Shown here in pieces: positions 26,308 to 35,191 of a DNA stretch of 64,000 bases. The notes beneath the pieces were generated by a model. The model made no database searches. It was not told where the DNA came from and was given only the letters and a program-made list of their open reading frames with translations. The stretch's first letter is position 1. Every line of letters starts with the position of its first letter. The translations under genes were made by a program, and so were the position numbers. This DNA is from Cohnella luojiensis (lineage in GTDB: Bacteria; Bacillota; Bacilli; Paenibacillales; Paenibacillaceae). The stretch is taken from NCBI RefSeq assembly GCF_004564235.1, contig NZ_SOMN01000007.1:62001-126000 (forward strand). The letters run 5' to 3'.

Positions 26308-26540
26308 GTTCCACCTCCGAAATAAACTTTCGAGTGATTTTTCTTGTCGTGAAAAACAAAAAAATACGAGTCGCATTGACCCGCATCCTAGTCCTAACGT
26401 TATCGATCGTTGCATCGAAACCGAAGTTTCCGCAAGTCCCGTATATCGTCGGCTACGCATACCCGTCAGCAAATGCCAATCAGGTGAGAAGCGGGCGCTT
26501 CTGCTTGTGCGTGCTGAATAATTTTCATAAATCAGTCACA
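26308..26540 (-). ncRNA. Leader RNA of infC-rpmI-rplT (L20-leader type) with attenuator
   Basis: This region accounts for most of the 325-bp gap upstream of infC. On the minus strand, ATGCGGGT (26386-26379) pairs, with G-T wobbles, with ACTCGTAT (26371-26364), followed by seven T, forming a premature terminator. Other hairpins are GAAGCG/CGCTTC near 26490-26505 and GAAAC/GTTTC near 26418-26432. In Bacillus, L20 binding to such a leader causes attenuation. Confidence 0.65.
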
Positions 26541-26546
26541 ACGAAC

Positions 26547-26575
26547 ACTATATCACGGCAACATCGGGATGTCAA
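26547..26575 (-). promoter_or_regulatory. SigA-type promoter of infC-rpmI-rplT
   Basis: On the minus strand, a perfect TTGACA (26575-26570), a 17-base spacer and TATAGT (26552-26547), as expected for a highly expressed ribosomal operon. Confidence 0.85.
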
Positions 26576-26632
26576 CGCATAATCCGGTAACAAAGGAAAT
26601 TCCCCGGGATCGCGCCCAGGGAACGCCTGCTC

Positions 26633-27871
26633 TTACATTTGTTTTCCTTGCACTTCCTCCAACCTGATCACGCGAGTATGCTGCGTATGGCTCCAGGTTT
26701 TGTTGTTCTGCGTGAAGAAGGCATAGAAAGTAATCGGCCACCATGTGAAGAAGAAAACCGGAAACATGACCAACTTGAGATAAATACGCCAATTCACTTT
26801 TTCCAACAGCATGGCAAGCGGAACTTGCAAGTAGATATAAATCGAAATCGGTATGGCTAGCCATGCCGGCGCGATCGAATAAATGGAATCGAAATGCGGA
26901 TCGCCCGGAAGCAACAAGTCGAACCACAGCGTTGCCGTAATCAAGAAACCGAGAAGGAAGTTGTACGCGTTAAAAACATATAACGCCGCGTCCACTTTAA
27001 CAATGCTGCGCTCCTTGATCCCCTGCCACAAAAGCGGAAGCATGTAGCGGCGCGTAATGTCGAAATGGCCTTGCATCCAACGGAGCCGTTGGCGCGAAGA
27101 TGCCTTGAACGTAATCGGCTTCTCGTCGTACACGCGGGCATCATAGTTGAACTTCGGATAAATATCCCGCTGAATGCATCGAATCGTAAATTCCAGATCC
27201 TCGACCAGGCTCGTTGCCCCCCAGCCCATTTCCTTCAGCAGCTTCGTCTCGAAACACATACCCGTTCCGCCGAGAAAGTTGGATAGACCCAGGTTATATC
27301 GCGGCATCTGCCACAATCGGTTACAGAACCAATAGTTGATGCCGTTAGCCGCGCTGACCCAAGAGTCGTTCGGGTTCTTCGTGTCCAAGTAACCTTGGAT
27401 GACCCGGTATCCGTTGCAAAGATCTTCGTTCATGTATTGCAAGAAGTTGGTTGCCACCAGATTGTCGGCATCGAACATGACGATTGAATCGTATTGTTTG
27501 GGATGCTTCCATAGTTCCTTGAGCATCCATTCGATCGCGAAGCCTTTGCCCCGCTGATGAGGGTTCGTACGCTCGCATGCATGAACCCCCGGATACTTGC
27601 GTACGACGTCCGCCGTACCATCCGTGCAGTTATCGCAAATAACGAAAATATCGAACAATTCGCGAGGATAGTCCATTTTTAGCAAGTTTTCAATCAATGC
27701 CCCGACTACGGCTTTCTCATTGTGAGCGGCCACCAATAAGGCAAACGACTTGGTCGGCTTGTGGGTAATCCGTTCTTTTTTCCGATACCATCCGAAAAAA
27801 GACAAAATCACTTGATACGCCCCGACCACGAAAAACAAAACCTGAACGACTAAAAGAAAATTGTTAAACAT
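26633..27871 (-). CDS. Membrane glycosyltransferase, family 2 (processive-type)
   Basis: 412 residues. An N-terminal membrane helix (about 4-24) is followed by a GT-A catalytic domain with LLVAAHNEKAVV, CDNCTDGTADV, the metal-binding DADN and the QRLRW form of the QxxRW motif at about residue 267. Four C-terminal helices follow. This architecture is that of cellulose/hyaluronan-synthase-like enzymes that extend and export a glycan. AGGGGGT lies upstream of the ATG. It is transcribed away from infC, with a purine-rich leader. The polymer is not identifiable. Confidence 0.85.
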   Translation of the reverse strand: MFNNFLLVVQVLFFVVGAYQVILSFFGWYRKKERITHKPTKSFALLVAAHNEKAVVGALIENLLKMDYPRELFDIFVICDNCTDGTADVVRKYPGVHACERTNPHQRGKGFAIEWMLKELWKHPKQYDSIVMFDADNLVATNFLQYMNEDLCNGYRVIQGYLDTKNPNDSWVSAANGINYWFCNRLWQMPRYNLGLSNFLGGTGMCFETKLLKEMGWGATSLVEDLEFTIRCIQRDIYPKFNYDARVYDEKPITFKASSRQRLRWMQGHFDITRRYMLPLLWQGIKERSIVKVDAALYVFNAYNFLLGFLITATLWFDLLLPGDPHFDSIYSIAPAWLAIPISIYIYLQVPLAMLLEKVNWRIYLKLVMFPVFFFTWWPITFYAFFTQNNKTWSHTQHTRVIRLEEVQGKQM

Positions 27872-28191
27872 ATTCAGTTATACCCCCTAGATCCCTTTTT
27901 TCTTTTTCTCTTTTTTGTTTATTCTCTGTGTTTTCTCTCTTTAAACTTTACCTTACTTCCGCAATTACAGACTCTGAAAAGAGACATTCTTGATTTTCTT
28001 TCGTTTACACCCATTTGTCAAAAGGGTATTGCCCCCATATTTGCGGCTTACGGCCAAGATGGACGGTTCTCGGAACTCAAGCCGTGCAAGAAGTAGAAAT
28101 TGCTACGCCTAAGCGGCATTTTCATCGATTTCCAATCTTTTTCTATCCTGAGACCTACTCCCCGTTCACATTAAGTTAACGATTGGAAACT
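27872..28191 (-). other. Intergenic region: purine-rich leader and an inverted repeat, no gene seen
   Basis: On the minus strand the 70 bases before the glycosyltransferase are nearly all purines (about 27950-27885). A TTGACA occurs at 28021-28016 but lacks a good -10. TTTCCAATC (28129-28137) and GATTGGAAA (28181-28189) form an inverted repeat just after the stop of the upstream gene. No known riboswitch motif was recognised. Confidence 0.5.
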
Positions 28192-29352
28192 TTATAAAGT
28201 TGCGCTTAAAATCCCCGCGGCATCCTCCATGCTTGCCCTTAACCCCCGGAATACCTCGTCCCAGGAACGATGTTTTGCCTCCTGAACGCCTGCTACGGAT
28301 AGTCTTGCTCGCAAGGATGCATCCTTGTGCAAATGCTCTAGCTGATCGGCGAACGCCATGATGTCTCCCGGAGGGCAGAGCAGTCCATTCTCCCCATTCC
28401 GAATCGTATCCGGCACCGCTCCTCCCGCTGCTCCCAGCACCGGCAACCCGCAAGCCATAGCCTCCACCACGACGTTGCCGAACGTTTCGGTCGCGGAAGG
28501 AAAGAGCAGCACATCCGAGGCTGCCATCCAACGTTGAAGTTCAGCCTGCGTAACCGCGCCAAGAAATCGAGCTTGGACGCCTCTCCGCGAAGCCAATGCC
28601 TTAATATCTTGGGCTGCAGGCCCGTCTCCGGCGATGACAAGCTGCGCATCCGCTCCGGTACGCGAGGCGAATAAGGAAACCGCTTCGACTGCCACTTCCG
28701 TCTGCTTCTCCGGAGCCATTCGTCCCGCATACAACACGACAAACCTTGAGCTTGGAATTCCGTTTTCTTGCAGCAGCCCTTCACGATCTACGCCGGGATG
28801 GAATCGCTCCGTATCGACTCCGCGGCTCCAGATTTCAAGCCCCTCCCACCCATCCTTGCGGCACTCCTCCAGAACGGATTGCGAGGGTACGTATATTGTT
28901 CTGCATGGTCGGTGGAACCAATGCAAATATCTCCATAAAAGTTTGCCCATCCATTGTAAATTGTAAAACGGCAAATAACGCACAAAATGCGTATGATGAG
29001 AGGCGACCAGAGGAATTCCGTGCTTTATCGCCAAATGCCGACCCGCTACGCCGGTGCCGAACGGTGTCGCTACGTGAATAATCGTAGGCTTGAAGCTAAG
29101 AAGCTTCTTCTCGACGCTCCCCGTCTGAGGCACGGCAAGCCTGCATTCCGGATAGAGGAAGAAAGGCAGGCTGACCAACCTTTCGGCGACCTCCGAAACC
29201 GTCTTTTCCTTGCGCGGCCGCGAAGGCGCGAACACCATGCATTCGATCCCTTGACTTCGGAGATACCCAATCCATCTTTCCAATGTTTTGGCTACGCCAT
29301 TAACCTCCGGAAAATACGTATCGGTAAATAAAGCCAATCGAATATCCGCCAT
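28192..29352 (-). CDS. Glycosyltransferase, family 4 (GT-B)
   Basis: 386 residues from the ATG at 29352 (GAGAGGGG seven bases upstream). The N-terminal Rossmann domain has FTDTYFPEVNGVAKTLERW, typical of mannosyl/glucosyl transferases acting on glycolipids. The C-terminal domain has VLYAGRMAPEKQTEV and ATETFGNVVVEAMACGLPV, the E-x7-E donor-binding motif. No membrane helix is seen, so it is probably peripheral on the cytoplasmic face. It precedes the family 2 enzyme on the same strand after a 320-bp gap. Donor and acceptor are unknown. Confidence 0.87.
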   Translation of the reverse strand: MADIRLALFTDTYFPEVNGVAKTLERWIGYLRSQGIECMVFAPSRPRKEKTVSEVAERLVSLPFFLYPECRLAVPQTGSVEKKLLSFKPTIIHVATPFGTGVAGRHLAIKHGIPLVASHHTHFVRYLPFYNLQWMGKLLWRYLHWFHRPCRTIYVPSQSVLEECRKDGWEGLEIWSRGVDTERFHPGVDREGLLQENGIPSSRFVVLYAGRMAPEKQTEVAVEAVSLFASRTGADAQLVIAGDGPAAQDIKALASRRGVQARFLGAVTQAELQRWMAASDVLLFPSATETFGNVVVEAMACGLPVLGAAGGAVPDTIRNGENGLLCPPGDIMAFADQLEHLHKDASLRARLSVAGVQEAKHRSWDEVFRGLRASMEDAAGILSATL

Positions 29353-29516
29353 GGTTAATCCCCTCTCCATGTCCTTTTCTTCATTGTAAGGAACGGACGT
29401 TAACGGGGTGTCAAACCTGAGTTAATACTGGCGTGACAATCATGCGGTATTCTAAATAGGGAGAGAGAAATCAATCCAAAATGCAAATCAGCTACCAACG
29501 ATAAGGAGATGGAGCA

Positions 29517-30041
29517 ATGAGCAGAATATACCGCATGCTTCAGGAAGTCGAGCGTCCGTTATTCCTGCATGTCAACATTCGCTGGAACCGTTCCGCTTTG
29601 AATTGGCTTTTCCATACCTTATCGCTCCTAGCGGGAGCGACCTTCAGTCTTTGCATCTCGCTTGCTGCCGGATTATTCGCGCCGGAGCCATGGAGCCATG
29701 CCGGTTGGCTGTCTTTCGCCGCCGTCGTGGTAAGCCATATTCCGGTAGCTATCGCCAAGAGAAGCGCGCCGCGCCTTCGTCCCTATCAGGTATTCCCGCA
29801 GATCAATACGAACCGGCATCCTCTAAAAGATCCTTCTTTCCCCTCCGGTCACACGACGGCTGCGTTCGCGATGCTAACGCCTTGGATGCTCGTCGAGCCT
29901 TTGCTTATCCCCGCTTTGTTGCCCATCGGAATCGGCGTGGCTCTGTCGCGTATTTACTTCGGTCTCCATTTCCCAAGCGACACGGTAGCAGGCGCCTTGT
30001 TAGGCAGCTCTACTGCCCTGCTTCTCTCCATCTGGATTTAA
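29517..30041 (+). CDS. PAP2-family membrane phosphatase
   Basis: 174 residues with about four to five membrane helices. The three PAP2 motifs are present: KRSAPRLRP, PSFPSGHTT and SRIYFGLHFPSD, with catalytic His residues in the last two. Such proteins dephosphorylate undecaprenyl pyrophosphate or phosphatidic-acid-type lipids outside the membrane. It is divergent from the family 4 glycosyltransferase, and a second PAP2 gene lies about 1 kb away on the other strand. AAGGAGATGGA precedes the ATG. Confidence 0.87.
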   Translation: MSRIYRMLQEVERPLFLHVNIRWNRSALNWLFHTLSLLAGATFSLCISLAAGLFAPEPWSHAGWLSFAAVVVSHIPVAIAKRSAPRLRPYQVFPQINTNRHPLKDPSFPSGHTTAAFAMLTPWMLVEPLLIPALLPIGIGVALSRIYFGLHFPSDTVAGALLGSSTALLLSIWI

Positions 30042-30100
30042 ACCGCGTTCCATATAAAAAAAATACCGTGACTGGCCTTTCGGCAAGCACGATCATAATA

Positions 30101-30134
30101 ACGGCCGTACCCGGCTCTCACTCGGGTACGGCCG
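30101..30134. terminator. Shared terminator between PAP2 and trmB
   Basis: ACGGCCGTACCCGG and CGGGTACGGCCG form a strong stem; the minus side is followed by TTATTATG. It is placed to end trmB and perhaps the plus-strand PAP2 gene. Confidence 0.65.
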
Positions 30135-30140
30135 CTTGCT

Positions 30141-30905
30141 TTAGTCTTCTTCGGACTCGTAATCCTTCGTCGTTCCTCTGCGGAATTGCTCTTCCAGGTC
30201 TTCAGCCACGAGACGCCGGTGCTCCTGCTGGACTTTCTCGCCGATTACCGCTTCGAGCCTATAGATCGGCATTCCTTGGCCGACGAATTTCGTCTCGTAT
30301 TCCGTCAGAACTAGATCCTCGCGGATTCCGTTGCGGTGAAGATCCAAGGAGATGTTGCGCATCTGGTATTCGATCGCGGAAAAGCTGTTCAACGAGAACT
30401 CGAACAAGCTAAGCGAATCCGTCTTGAAATGGATTTCCCCGATGTCGTTTAATGCTTGTTTATACTTCATCAAGAATCGAGGATGGGTCAGCCTTCGTTT
30501 GCCATGCTTCGATTTCGGCCAAGGATCGCTGAAGTTCAAATAGATGCGCTCCAATTCCCCCGGATCGAACATCTTGTCCAGAAACTCGACATTGCCCCGT
30601 GCGAGCGCCAAGTTAGGAACCTCGTCGACGCCCTTTTCATTTTTCCACAATGCCCGGGCTTTCTCGCTCCCCCGGATCAACAATTCATCGTAAATATCCA
30701 TTCCGATGTAATTGATGTGCGGATTATTCCCGCTCATCCGGCTTATGAATTGCCCCTTGCCCATGCCGCACTCGATATGAATCGGGTTATCGTTGCCGAA
30801 AAACTCGTGCCAGCGACCCTTGTACTCCTGAGGCTCAAGGACCACGATATCTTTTTGTTGCTCTAAGGCTTCCCGAAAATTATTTTTCCTGCCGCGCAAT
30901 CGCAT
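30141..30905 (-). CDS. trmB: tRNA (guanine-N7)-methyltransferase
   Basis: 254 residues. It methylates G46 in the variable loop of tRNA. Seen: the SAM-binding IHIECGMGKGQFI, YIGMDIYDELLIRG, and the signature NFSDPWPKSKHGKRRLTHPRFL. The C-terminal extension (about residues 218-254, very acidic) is longer than in the Bacillus enzyme. TAGGAGGAA lies upstream. It starts 13 bases after the second PAP2 gene, so the two are probably co-transcribed. Confidence 0.96.
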   Translation of the reverse strand: MRLRGRKNNFREALEQQKDIVVLEPQEYKGRWHEFFGNDNPIHIECGMGKGQFISRMSGNNPHINYIGMDIYDELLIRGSEKARALWKNEKGVDEVPNLALARGNVEFLDKMFDPGELERIYLNFSDPWPKSKHGKRRLTHPRFLMKYKQALNDIGEIHFKTDSLSLFEFSLNSFSAIEYQMRNISLDLHRNGIREDLVLTEYETKFVGQGMPIYRLEAVIGEKVQQEHRRLVAEDLEEQFRRGTTKDYESEED

Positions 30906-30918
30906 TCCGTTATTCCTC

Positions 30919-31560
30919 CTAATGTTGCTTTACCAATTTTCTACTCCGGAAAATCTCGATCATCAGAGCAAGCCATACCCCGCTGGCCAAATATCCGCCT
31001 AAGACATCGCTTGGATAATGCGCTCCTAAATAAATCCGGCTGATTCCGATGCATGTGACGATGGACGAACCTAATACAACGAGAATGATTCGACCCGTTC
31101 TACGCCGCACATGTCTCCACAGCAAGAATGTCAGAACGCCGTATAGCGCAAAGGCCGCCATGGAATGACCGCTTGGATAACTATAACCCAATTCTTCCAC
31201 GAGTCGATGAATGTCCGGCCTTTCCCGATGGAATGCCGCCTTCAATAAGCGGTTCAGCAAAGGAGCTCCTCCTACAACGGCTAAGAACAGGAGCAGCTCC
31301 ATTCGGTGACCCAGGACAAAGGCTAGGAATAACAGGATACAGACGGCAATTACGATTACGACTATCGTCGTGCCCAGCCAAGTGAACGACTCCATGACCT
31401 CGGTAAGCTTCGGGTTTTCCCACCCTTGCACGACGGATATCACGCTAGTATCGAAGCCTGCAATCCCTTCATTCCGTACTAGCAGACTGACGACGGAGAA
31501 GAATACGATTGCAAGCAATCCCCAGACATATGCTCTTCTTAGATGGTTAATACCGTTCAC
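30919..31560 (-). CDS. PAP2-family membrane phosphatase
   Basis: 213 residues from the GTG at 31560, which has GGGAG eight bases upstream; an earlier GTG at 31575 lies within that site. Six predicted helices. Motifs: KAAFHRERPD, YSYPSGHSMA and SRIYLGAHYPSD. This six-helix layout is that of BcrC-like undecaprenyl pyrophosphate phosphatases and other lipid phosphatases. It is encoded directly upstream of trmB. The substrate is not proven. Confidence 0.88.
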   Translation of the reverse strand: MNGINHLRRAYVWGLLAIVFFSVVSLLVRNEGIAGFDTSVISVVQGWENPKLTEVMESFTWLGTTIVVIVIAVCILLFLAFVLGHRMELLLFLAVVGGAPLLNRLLKAAFHRERPDIHRLVEELGYSYPSGHSMAAFALYGVLTFLLWRHVRRRTGRIILVVLGSSIVTCIGISRIYLGAHYPSDVLGGYLASGVWLALMIEIFRSRKLVKQH

Positions 31561-31628
31561 GACAACAACTCCCACTAAATGATAATGGAAAGTTTATCAC
31601 ATTGCACGATCCGATTACATGTCAACGC

Positions 31629-31665
31629 AAAAAAGGCCGAAGCCCCAAAATAGGAATTCGACCTT
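31629..31665 (-). terminator. Terminator after the 61-residue protein gene
   Basis: On the minus strand, AAGGTCGAA (31665-31657) pairs with TTCGGCCTT (31641-31633) and runs into TTTTTT. Confidence 0.8.
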
Positions 31666-31689
31666 GATCAATCGTTATTATGATTTAGC

Positions 31690-31875
31690 TTAGTTGACCG
31701 TTCTGTGTTCCTCGATGTAATGATCTTCAATGATATGATTAAGCTTTTTCTTAGCCGAAATCTCGATATTGTGGTTATTATGGAACTTGATGCCCGCCAA
31801 CGCCATTGCTTCCTTCACCGTCAATTCAACCTTAACCGTATCATCCCCTTGAGGAATGCGTACGCTTGTATTCAT
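31690..31875 (-). CDS. Small hypothetical protein, 61 residues
   Basis: From the ATG at 31875 (GAGAGGTG six bases upstream) it reads MNTSVRIPQGDDTVKVELTV and ends EDHYIEEHRTVN. The middle has a helix, VKEAMALAGIKFHNN. No membrane segment or cysteine is present. It has its own promoter and terminator, which supports expression as a separate unit. Not recognised. Confidence 0.7.
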   Translation of the reverse strand: MNTSVRIPQGDDTVKVELTVKEAMALAGIKFHNNHNIEISAKKKLNHIIEDHYIEEHRTVN

Positions 31876-32002
31876 GACAATCACCTCTCCAATCGGATAT
31901 TTTAATGGTGCACCTAGTCTGCCCGAAATCGGATCTCAGTATGAAATAGCTGTGAGAAAAATGGCGTCATGTCAGATTTTTTTGTTGATTTGGCGCACTT
32001 TT

Positions 32003-32031
32003 AATATAACACTTCATGTTAGGTATTGCAA
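32003..32031 (-). promoter_or_regulatory. Promoter of the 61-residue protein gene
   Basis: On the minus strand, TTGCAA (32031-32026), a 17-base spacer and TATATT (32008-32003) with TG one base before it (extended -10). The rest of the 310-bp gap to the plus-strand gene holds a TCGCTA/TAGCGA inverted repeat near 32147-32164 and no visible gene. Confidence 0.6.
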
Positions 32032-32185
32032 GTTGTTTCGTCGATGAAATCGCCCGATTACCGATGTTATTATCGGATCGATCAAGGGGCAATCGATCGG
32101 TTACGGCGATGGGAGTGCCTTCCCTCGCATTTTGGCCGAATTTTCGCTACAATAATAGCGACTTCTGCAAAGGACGGATGCATCG

Positions 32186-33145
32186 ATGGCAACAATTGGA
32201 ACGGACTTACAAGCGCCTCATCTATGGGCGGACAAAAGGTTTCATACCTGGAACTACGAAATGCGGGAAACATTCGGCGGGAAAATCTTCAAGGTCATGC
32301 TGGACGCGGGATTCACTTGCCCGAACCGCGATGGGAGCATCGCGGCCGGCGGCTGCACCTTCTGCAGTGCAAGAGGCTCGGGGGACTTCGCGGGAAGCCG
32401 GCGACAGGATTTAGTGTCCCAGTTTAATGACATCAGGGATCGCCAGCACCTGAAATGGCCGGAAGCGAAATATATCGGATACTTTCAGGCTTATACGAAT
32501 ACTTATGCGCCGGTCGAGACGCTTCGCGAGTATTACGAGGTCATTCTGGAGCAGCCTGGCGTCGTTGGCTTATCCATCGCGACCCGGCCCGATTGCTTAC
32601 CGGATGACGTTGTCGATTATCTCGCGGAGTTCAACCAACGAACTTATCTCTGGGTCGAGATGGGCTTGCAAACGATTCATGAATCCACCTCGCAGCTCAT
32701 CAATCGCGCGCACGATACGGAATGCTTCATTGATGCGGTGACTCGGTTGAGAGCACGAGGAATTCGCGTCTGCGCGCATATCATTCACGGATTACCCGGG
32801 GAGACGCGGGAGATGATGCTCGAGACGGTAAAGGCGGTAGCCGCCATGGACGTGCAAGGCATCAAGATCCACCTGCTCCACCTAATGCGCAAAACCCCGA
32901 TGGTACGGCAATGGAGGGAAGGCTTGCTGCGTTTTCTGGATCAAGAAGAATACGTTGAGCTGGTGGTCGACTCGCTCGAGTTGCTGCCTCCGGAGATGAT
33001 CGTTCATCGACTGACGGGAGACGCGCCTAGGGATTTGCTGATCGGGCCGATGTGGAGCTTGCGCAAGTGGGAAGTGCTGAATGCCATCGATGCCGCGCTT
33101 GTACGACGCAACAGCTGGCAGGGTAAAGCATGGAAGGGTGTTTAA
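32186..33145 (+). CDS. Radical SAM protein, YtqA type (TIGR01212)
   Basis: 319 residues. The iron-sulfur cysteines are in FTCPNRDGSIAAGGCTFCSARG (near residue 45-61), with the long first spacing typical of this family. Later features are YFQAYTNTYAP, LSIATRPDCLPDD and MGLQTIHESTSQLINR, shared with Elp3-like radical SAM proteins. Its role is not firmly known. The stop is one base from the mnmM start, an arrangement conserved in Firmicutes (ytqA-ytqB), which suggests a tRNA-related job. Confidence 0.87.
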   Translation: MATIGTDLQAPHLWADKRFHTWNYEMRETFGGKIFKVMLDAGFTCPNRDGSIAAGGCTFCSARGSGDFAGSRRQDLVSQFNDIRDRQHLKWPEAKYIGYFQAYTNTYAPVETLREYYEVILEQPGVVGLSIATRPDCLPDDVVDYLAEFNQRTYLWVEMGLQTIHESTSQLINRAHDTECFIDAVTRLRARGIRVCAHIIHGLPGETREMMLETVKAVAAMDVQGIKIHLLHLMRKTPMVRQWREGLLRFLDQEEYVELVVDSLELLPPEMIVHRLTGDAPRDLLIGPMWSLRKWEVLNAIDAALVRRNSWQGKAWKGV

Positions 33146-33146
33146 G

Positions 33147-33731
33147 ATGGGCTTCCTCTCCGTCTTAAGCCAAGCCCAGCGATGGGTGAAAGAACGAGTT
33201 AAGCCGGGAGATGCCGTCGTGGACGCTACGGCCGGCAACGGTTCGGATACTTTGTTCCTTGCGCGTACGGTAGGATCGGGCGGCATCGTCTACGCCTTCG
33301 ATATTCAAAACGAAGCGCTTGAGAATACGCGGAGACGTTTGGATGCCGCCGAGGTATCGGAGGCGGGCAGGCTGGCAGAGGTGACGCTAGTTCATGCGGG
33401 GCACGAGACCATGGATGATGCGGTCGCTTCCGATCTGCATGGTCGAATAGCTGCGGTTATGTTCAACCTCGGTTATTTGCCAGGAGCTTCTTCTACGGTT
33501 ATTACCGAGCCAGCGACCACCTTATCCGCATTGGATTCCGCCTTGCGATTGCTTCGAGGAGGCGGCGTGCTGACCGCCGTCGTCTATCCCGGCCACGAGG
33601 GAGGCCAGGTCGAAGCGGATGCGGTACAAGCTTGGGCTTCAGGTATCTCTCTTTCCGTTGCCCAAACGGTCATATACCGTTTTCCCCAGAAGACGGTTTC
33701 GCCCTATTTAATCGCATTAATAAAAAGATAG
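33147..33731 (+). CDS. mnmM: tRNA 5-aminomethyl-2-thiouridine methyltransferase MnmM
   Basis: 194 residues from the ATG at 33147 (AAGGGTG upstream); a longer frame from 33081 overlaps the radical SAM gene. Class I SAM-dependent methyltransferase with VVDATAGNGSDTLFLA, VYAFDIQNEAL, and MFNLGYLPGA in place of the usual NPPY. This is the YtqB/MnmM family that completes the mnm5s2U modification at the tRNA wobble position in Gram-positive bacteria. Confidence 0.88.
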   Translation: MGFLSVLSQAQRWVKERVKPGDAVVDATAGNGSDTLFLARTVGSGGIVYAFDIQNEALENTRRRLDAAEVSEAGRLAEVTLVHAGHETMDDAVASDLHGRIAAVMFNLGYLPGASSTVITEPATTLSALDSALRLLRGGGVLTAVVYPGHEGGQVEADAVQAWASGISLSVAQTVIYRFPQKTVSPYLIALIKR

Positions 33732-33746
33732 GAGTTGTTGGCAAAC

Positions 33747-34148
33747 ATGGCTGTTAGAAAAATCGAGCACGTCGGCATTATGGTTAGTTCCTTAGAGGTT
33801 TCCATCCCGTTTTATGAGAATGTCGTCGGACTCAAACACACGGAGACGCTTACCCATGCGAACGGCGTCATCCGGTTAGCCTTCCTATCGTTCCAATCTT
33901 CTTCGGAAACCGAAGTGGAATTGATCGAAGGCTTTACGGGGGAATTGGCTAAGGCGGGGCGCGTACACCACGTGGCTTTTACCGTGGATGATATCGAAGC
34001 CGAGTTTGAACGTATCCGTGCCGCGGATGTTGCCGGACTAGACGAAGCATTTACAACTTTGCCTAACGGCAGCCGTTACTTTTTCTTCGATGGACCGGAC
34101 GGCGAAGCGATCGAGTTTTTTCAAACTACACGAGGAGGCACGAAATAA
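33747..34148 (+). CDS. VOC-family protein, methylmalonyl-CoA-epimerase-like
   Basis: 133 residues from the ATG at 33747 (GGAGTTG upstream; a TTG at 33735 is also in frame). Two beta-alpha-beta-beta-beta units of the vicinal-oxygen-chelate fold. Putative metal ligands are His in KIEHVGIMV, Glu in EVELIEG, His in RVHHVAFTV and Glu near the C-terminus in GEAIEFFQ. This pattern fits methylmalonyl-CoA epimerase, but no mutase is nearby, so another lyase or isomerase role is possible. Confidence 0.8.
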   Translation: MAVRKIEHVGIMVSSLEVSIPFYENVVGLKHTETLTHANGVIRLAFLSFQSSSETEVELIEGFTGELAKAGRVHHVAFTVDDIEAEFERIRAADVAGLDEAFTTLPNGSRYFFFDGPDGEAIEFFQTTRGGTK

Positions 34149-34149
34149 T

Positions 34150-35121
34150 ATGAGTTTACAACCTTATCCTTTGCATTTTAAGCCGGAGTTCAAAGAAAGA
34201 GTCTGGGGCGGACGCGCGCTCGAGAAATTCGGATTCGACGTCCCCGCTGGCGTCATCGGAGAGGGCTGGATGATCGCGGATCACCCGAACGGCGTATCGC
34301 ACGTCACGAACGGGGCTTTGGCCGGCAAAGGATTGGACGAGATCCGCGAGTTGGTCGGGGAAGCCTGGTTCGGCACGAAAGGCGGCGGCTCCGGCAACGG
34401 ACGGTTCCCGTTGTTGATCAAGCTATTGGATTGCAATGACGATCTGTCGATTCAAGTGCATCCGAACGATCATTACGAAGGGCTTCCTAAGGGTGAGCTC
34501 GGCAAGACGGAAATGTGGTACGTGCTCGACGCCAAACCGGGCGCCAAGATTATCTACGGGCTGAAGCCCGGAGTCGATCGCGCGGAGATGGCTAAGGCGA
34601 TCGAGGAAGGACGTATCATGGACAGCCTTCAAGAGGTGTCGGTTAAAGCCGGGGATACTTTCTACATTCCTGCCGGAACGGTGCACGCCCTATGCGCGGG
34701 AGTCCTTGTAGCGGAAATCCAGCAAAACTCGGATACGACATACCGCCTCTACGATTACAACCGTCCTGGATTGGATGGCAAACCGCGCGAATTACATATC
34801 GAGGACTCGTTGAACGTGACTGCGTACGAAGGCTCCGGCGCGGCCCGCATGGATACGGATGGAGCGAAGCCGGGCGAATGGCTTACATTGGCAACTTCCC
34901 CGTATTTCAAAACGGATAAGGGCGTCGTTCGGGGTCAGTGGACTTTGTCCACTTCCGCGGACAGCTTCGTTATCGTCATCGTATGCGAAGGCTCCGGAAG
35001 TATCGGTTGGTCGAACGGGCACGTAGATGCTAAAGCCGGAGATTGCTTCTTGCTTCCGGCCAACCTTGGGCAGTATACCCTTGACGGCTCGATGACCGTC
35101 CTGCGCAGCCTAGTTCCTTAA
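34150..35121 (+). CDS. manA: Mannose-6-phosphate isomerase, class I
   Basis: 323 residues from the ATG at 34150, placed right after the VOC stop with AGGAGG upstream. It interconverts fructose-6-phosphate and mannose-6-phosphate. The zinc-binding QVHPND and a later EIQQNSDTTYRLYDY are present, in a double cupin fold. It opens PLHFKPEFKERVWGG, as in the Bacillus enzymes. It supplies mannose-6-phosphate, which could feed the GDP-mannose step encoded by manC near 61 kb. Confidence 0.93.
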   Translation: MSLQPYPLHFKPEFKERVWGGRALEKFGFDVPAGVIGEGWMIADHPNGVSHVTNGALAGKGLDEIRELVGEAWFGTKGGGSGNGRFPLLIKLLDCNDDLSIQVHPNDHYEGLPKGELGKTEMWYVLDAKPGAKIIYGLKPGVDRAEMAKAIEEGRIMDSLQEVSVKAGDTFYIPAGTVHALCAGVLVAEIQQNSDTTYRLYDYNRPGLDGKPRELHIEDSLNVTAYEGSGAARMDTDGAKPGEWLTLATSPYFKTDKGVVRGQWTLSTSADSFVIVIVCEGSGSIGWSNGHVDAKAGDCFLLPANLGQYTLDGSMTVLRSLVP

Positions 35122-35191
35122 CAGAGGAAATCGGCAAGCTTTGTCGAAATAATTGAACAGAATACGAGATGAAGCTGCGCCGAAAGGACGG

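Noticed and set aside
26308-26472. Longer IF-3 with 55 extra N-terminal residues
   Set aside because: The extension lies in the leader RNA, includes the attenuator, and does not match the family; the ATT at 26307 has the ribosome binding site.
29603-30412. 269-residue plus-strand frame overlapping PAP2 and trmB
   Set aside because: Out of frame with PAP2, antisense to trmB, and runs through the terminator at 30101-30134.
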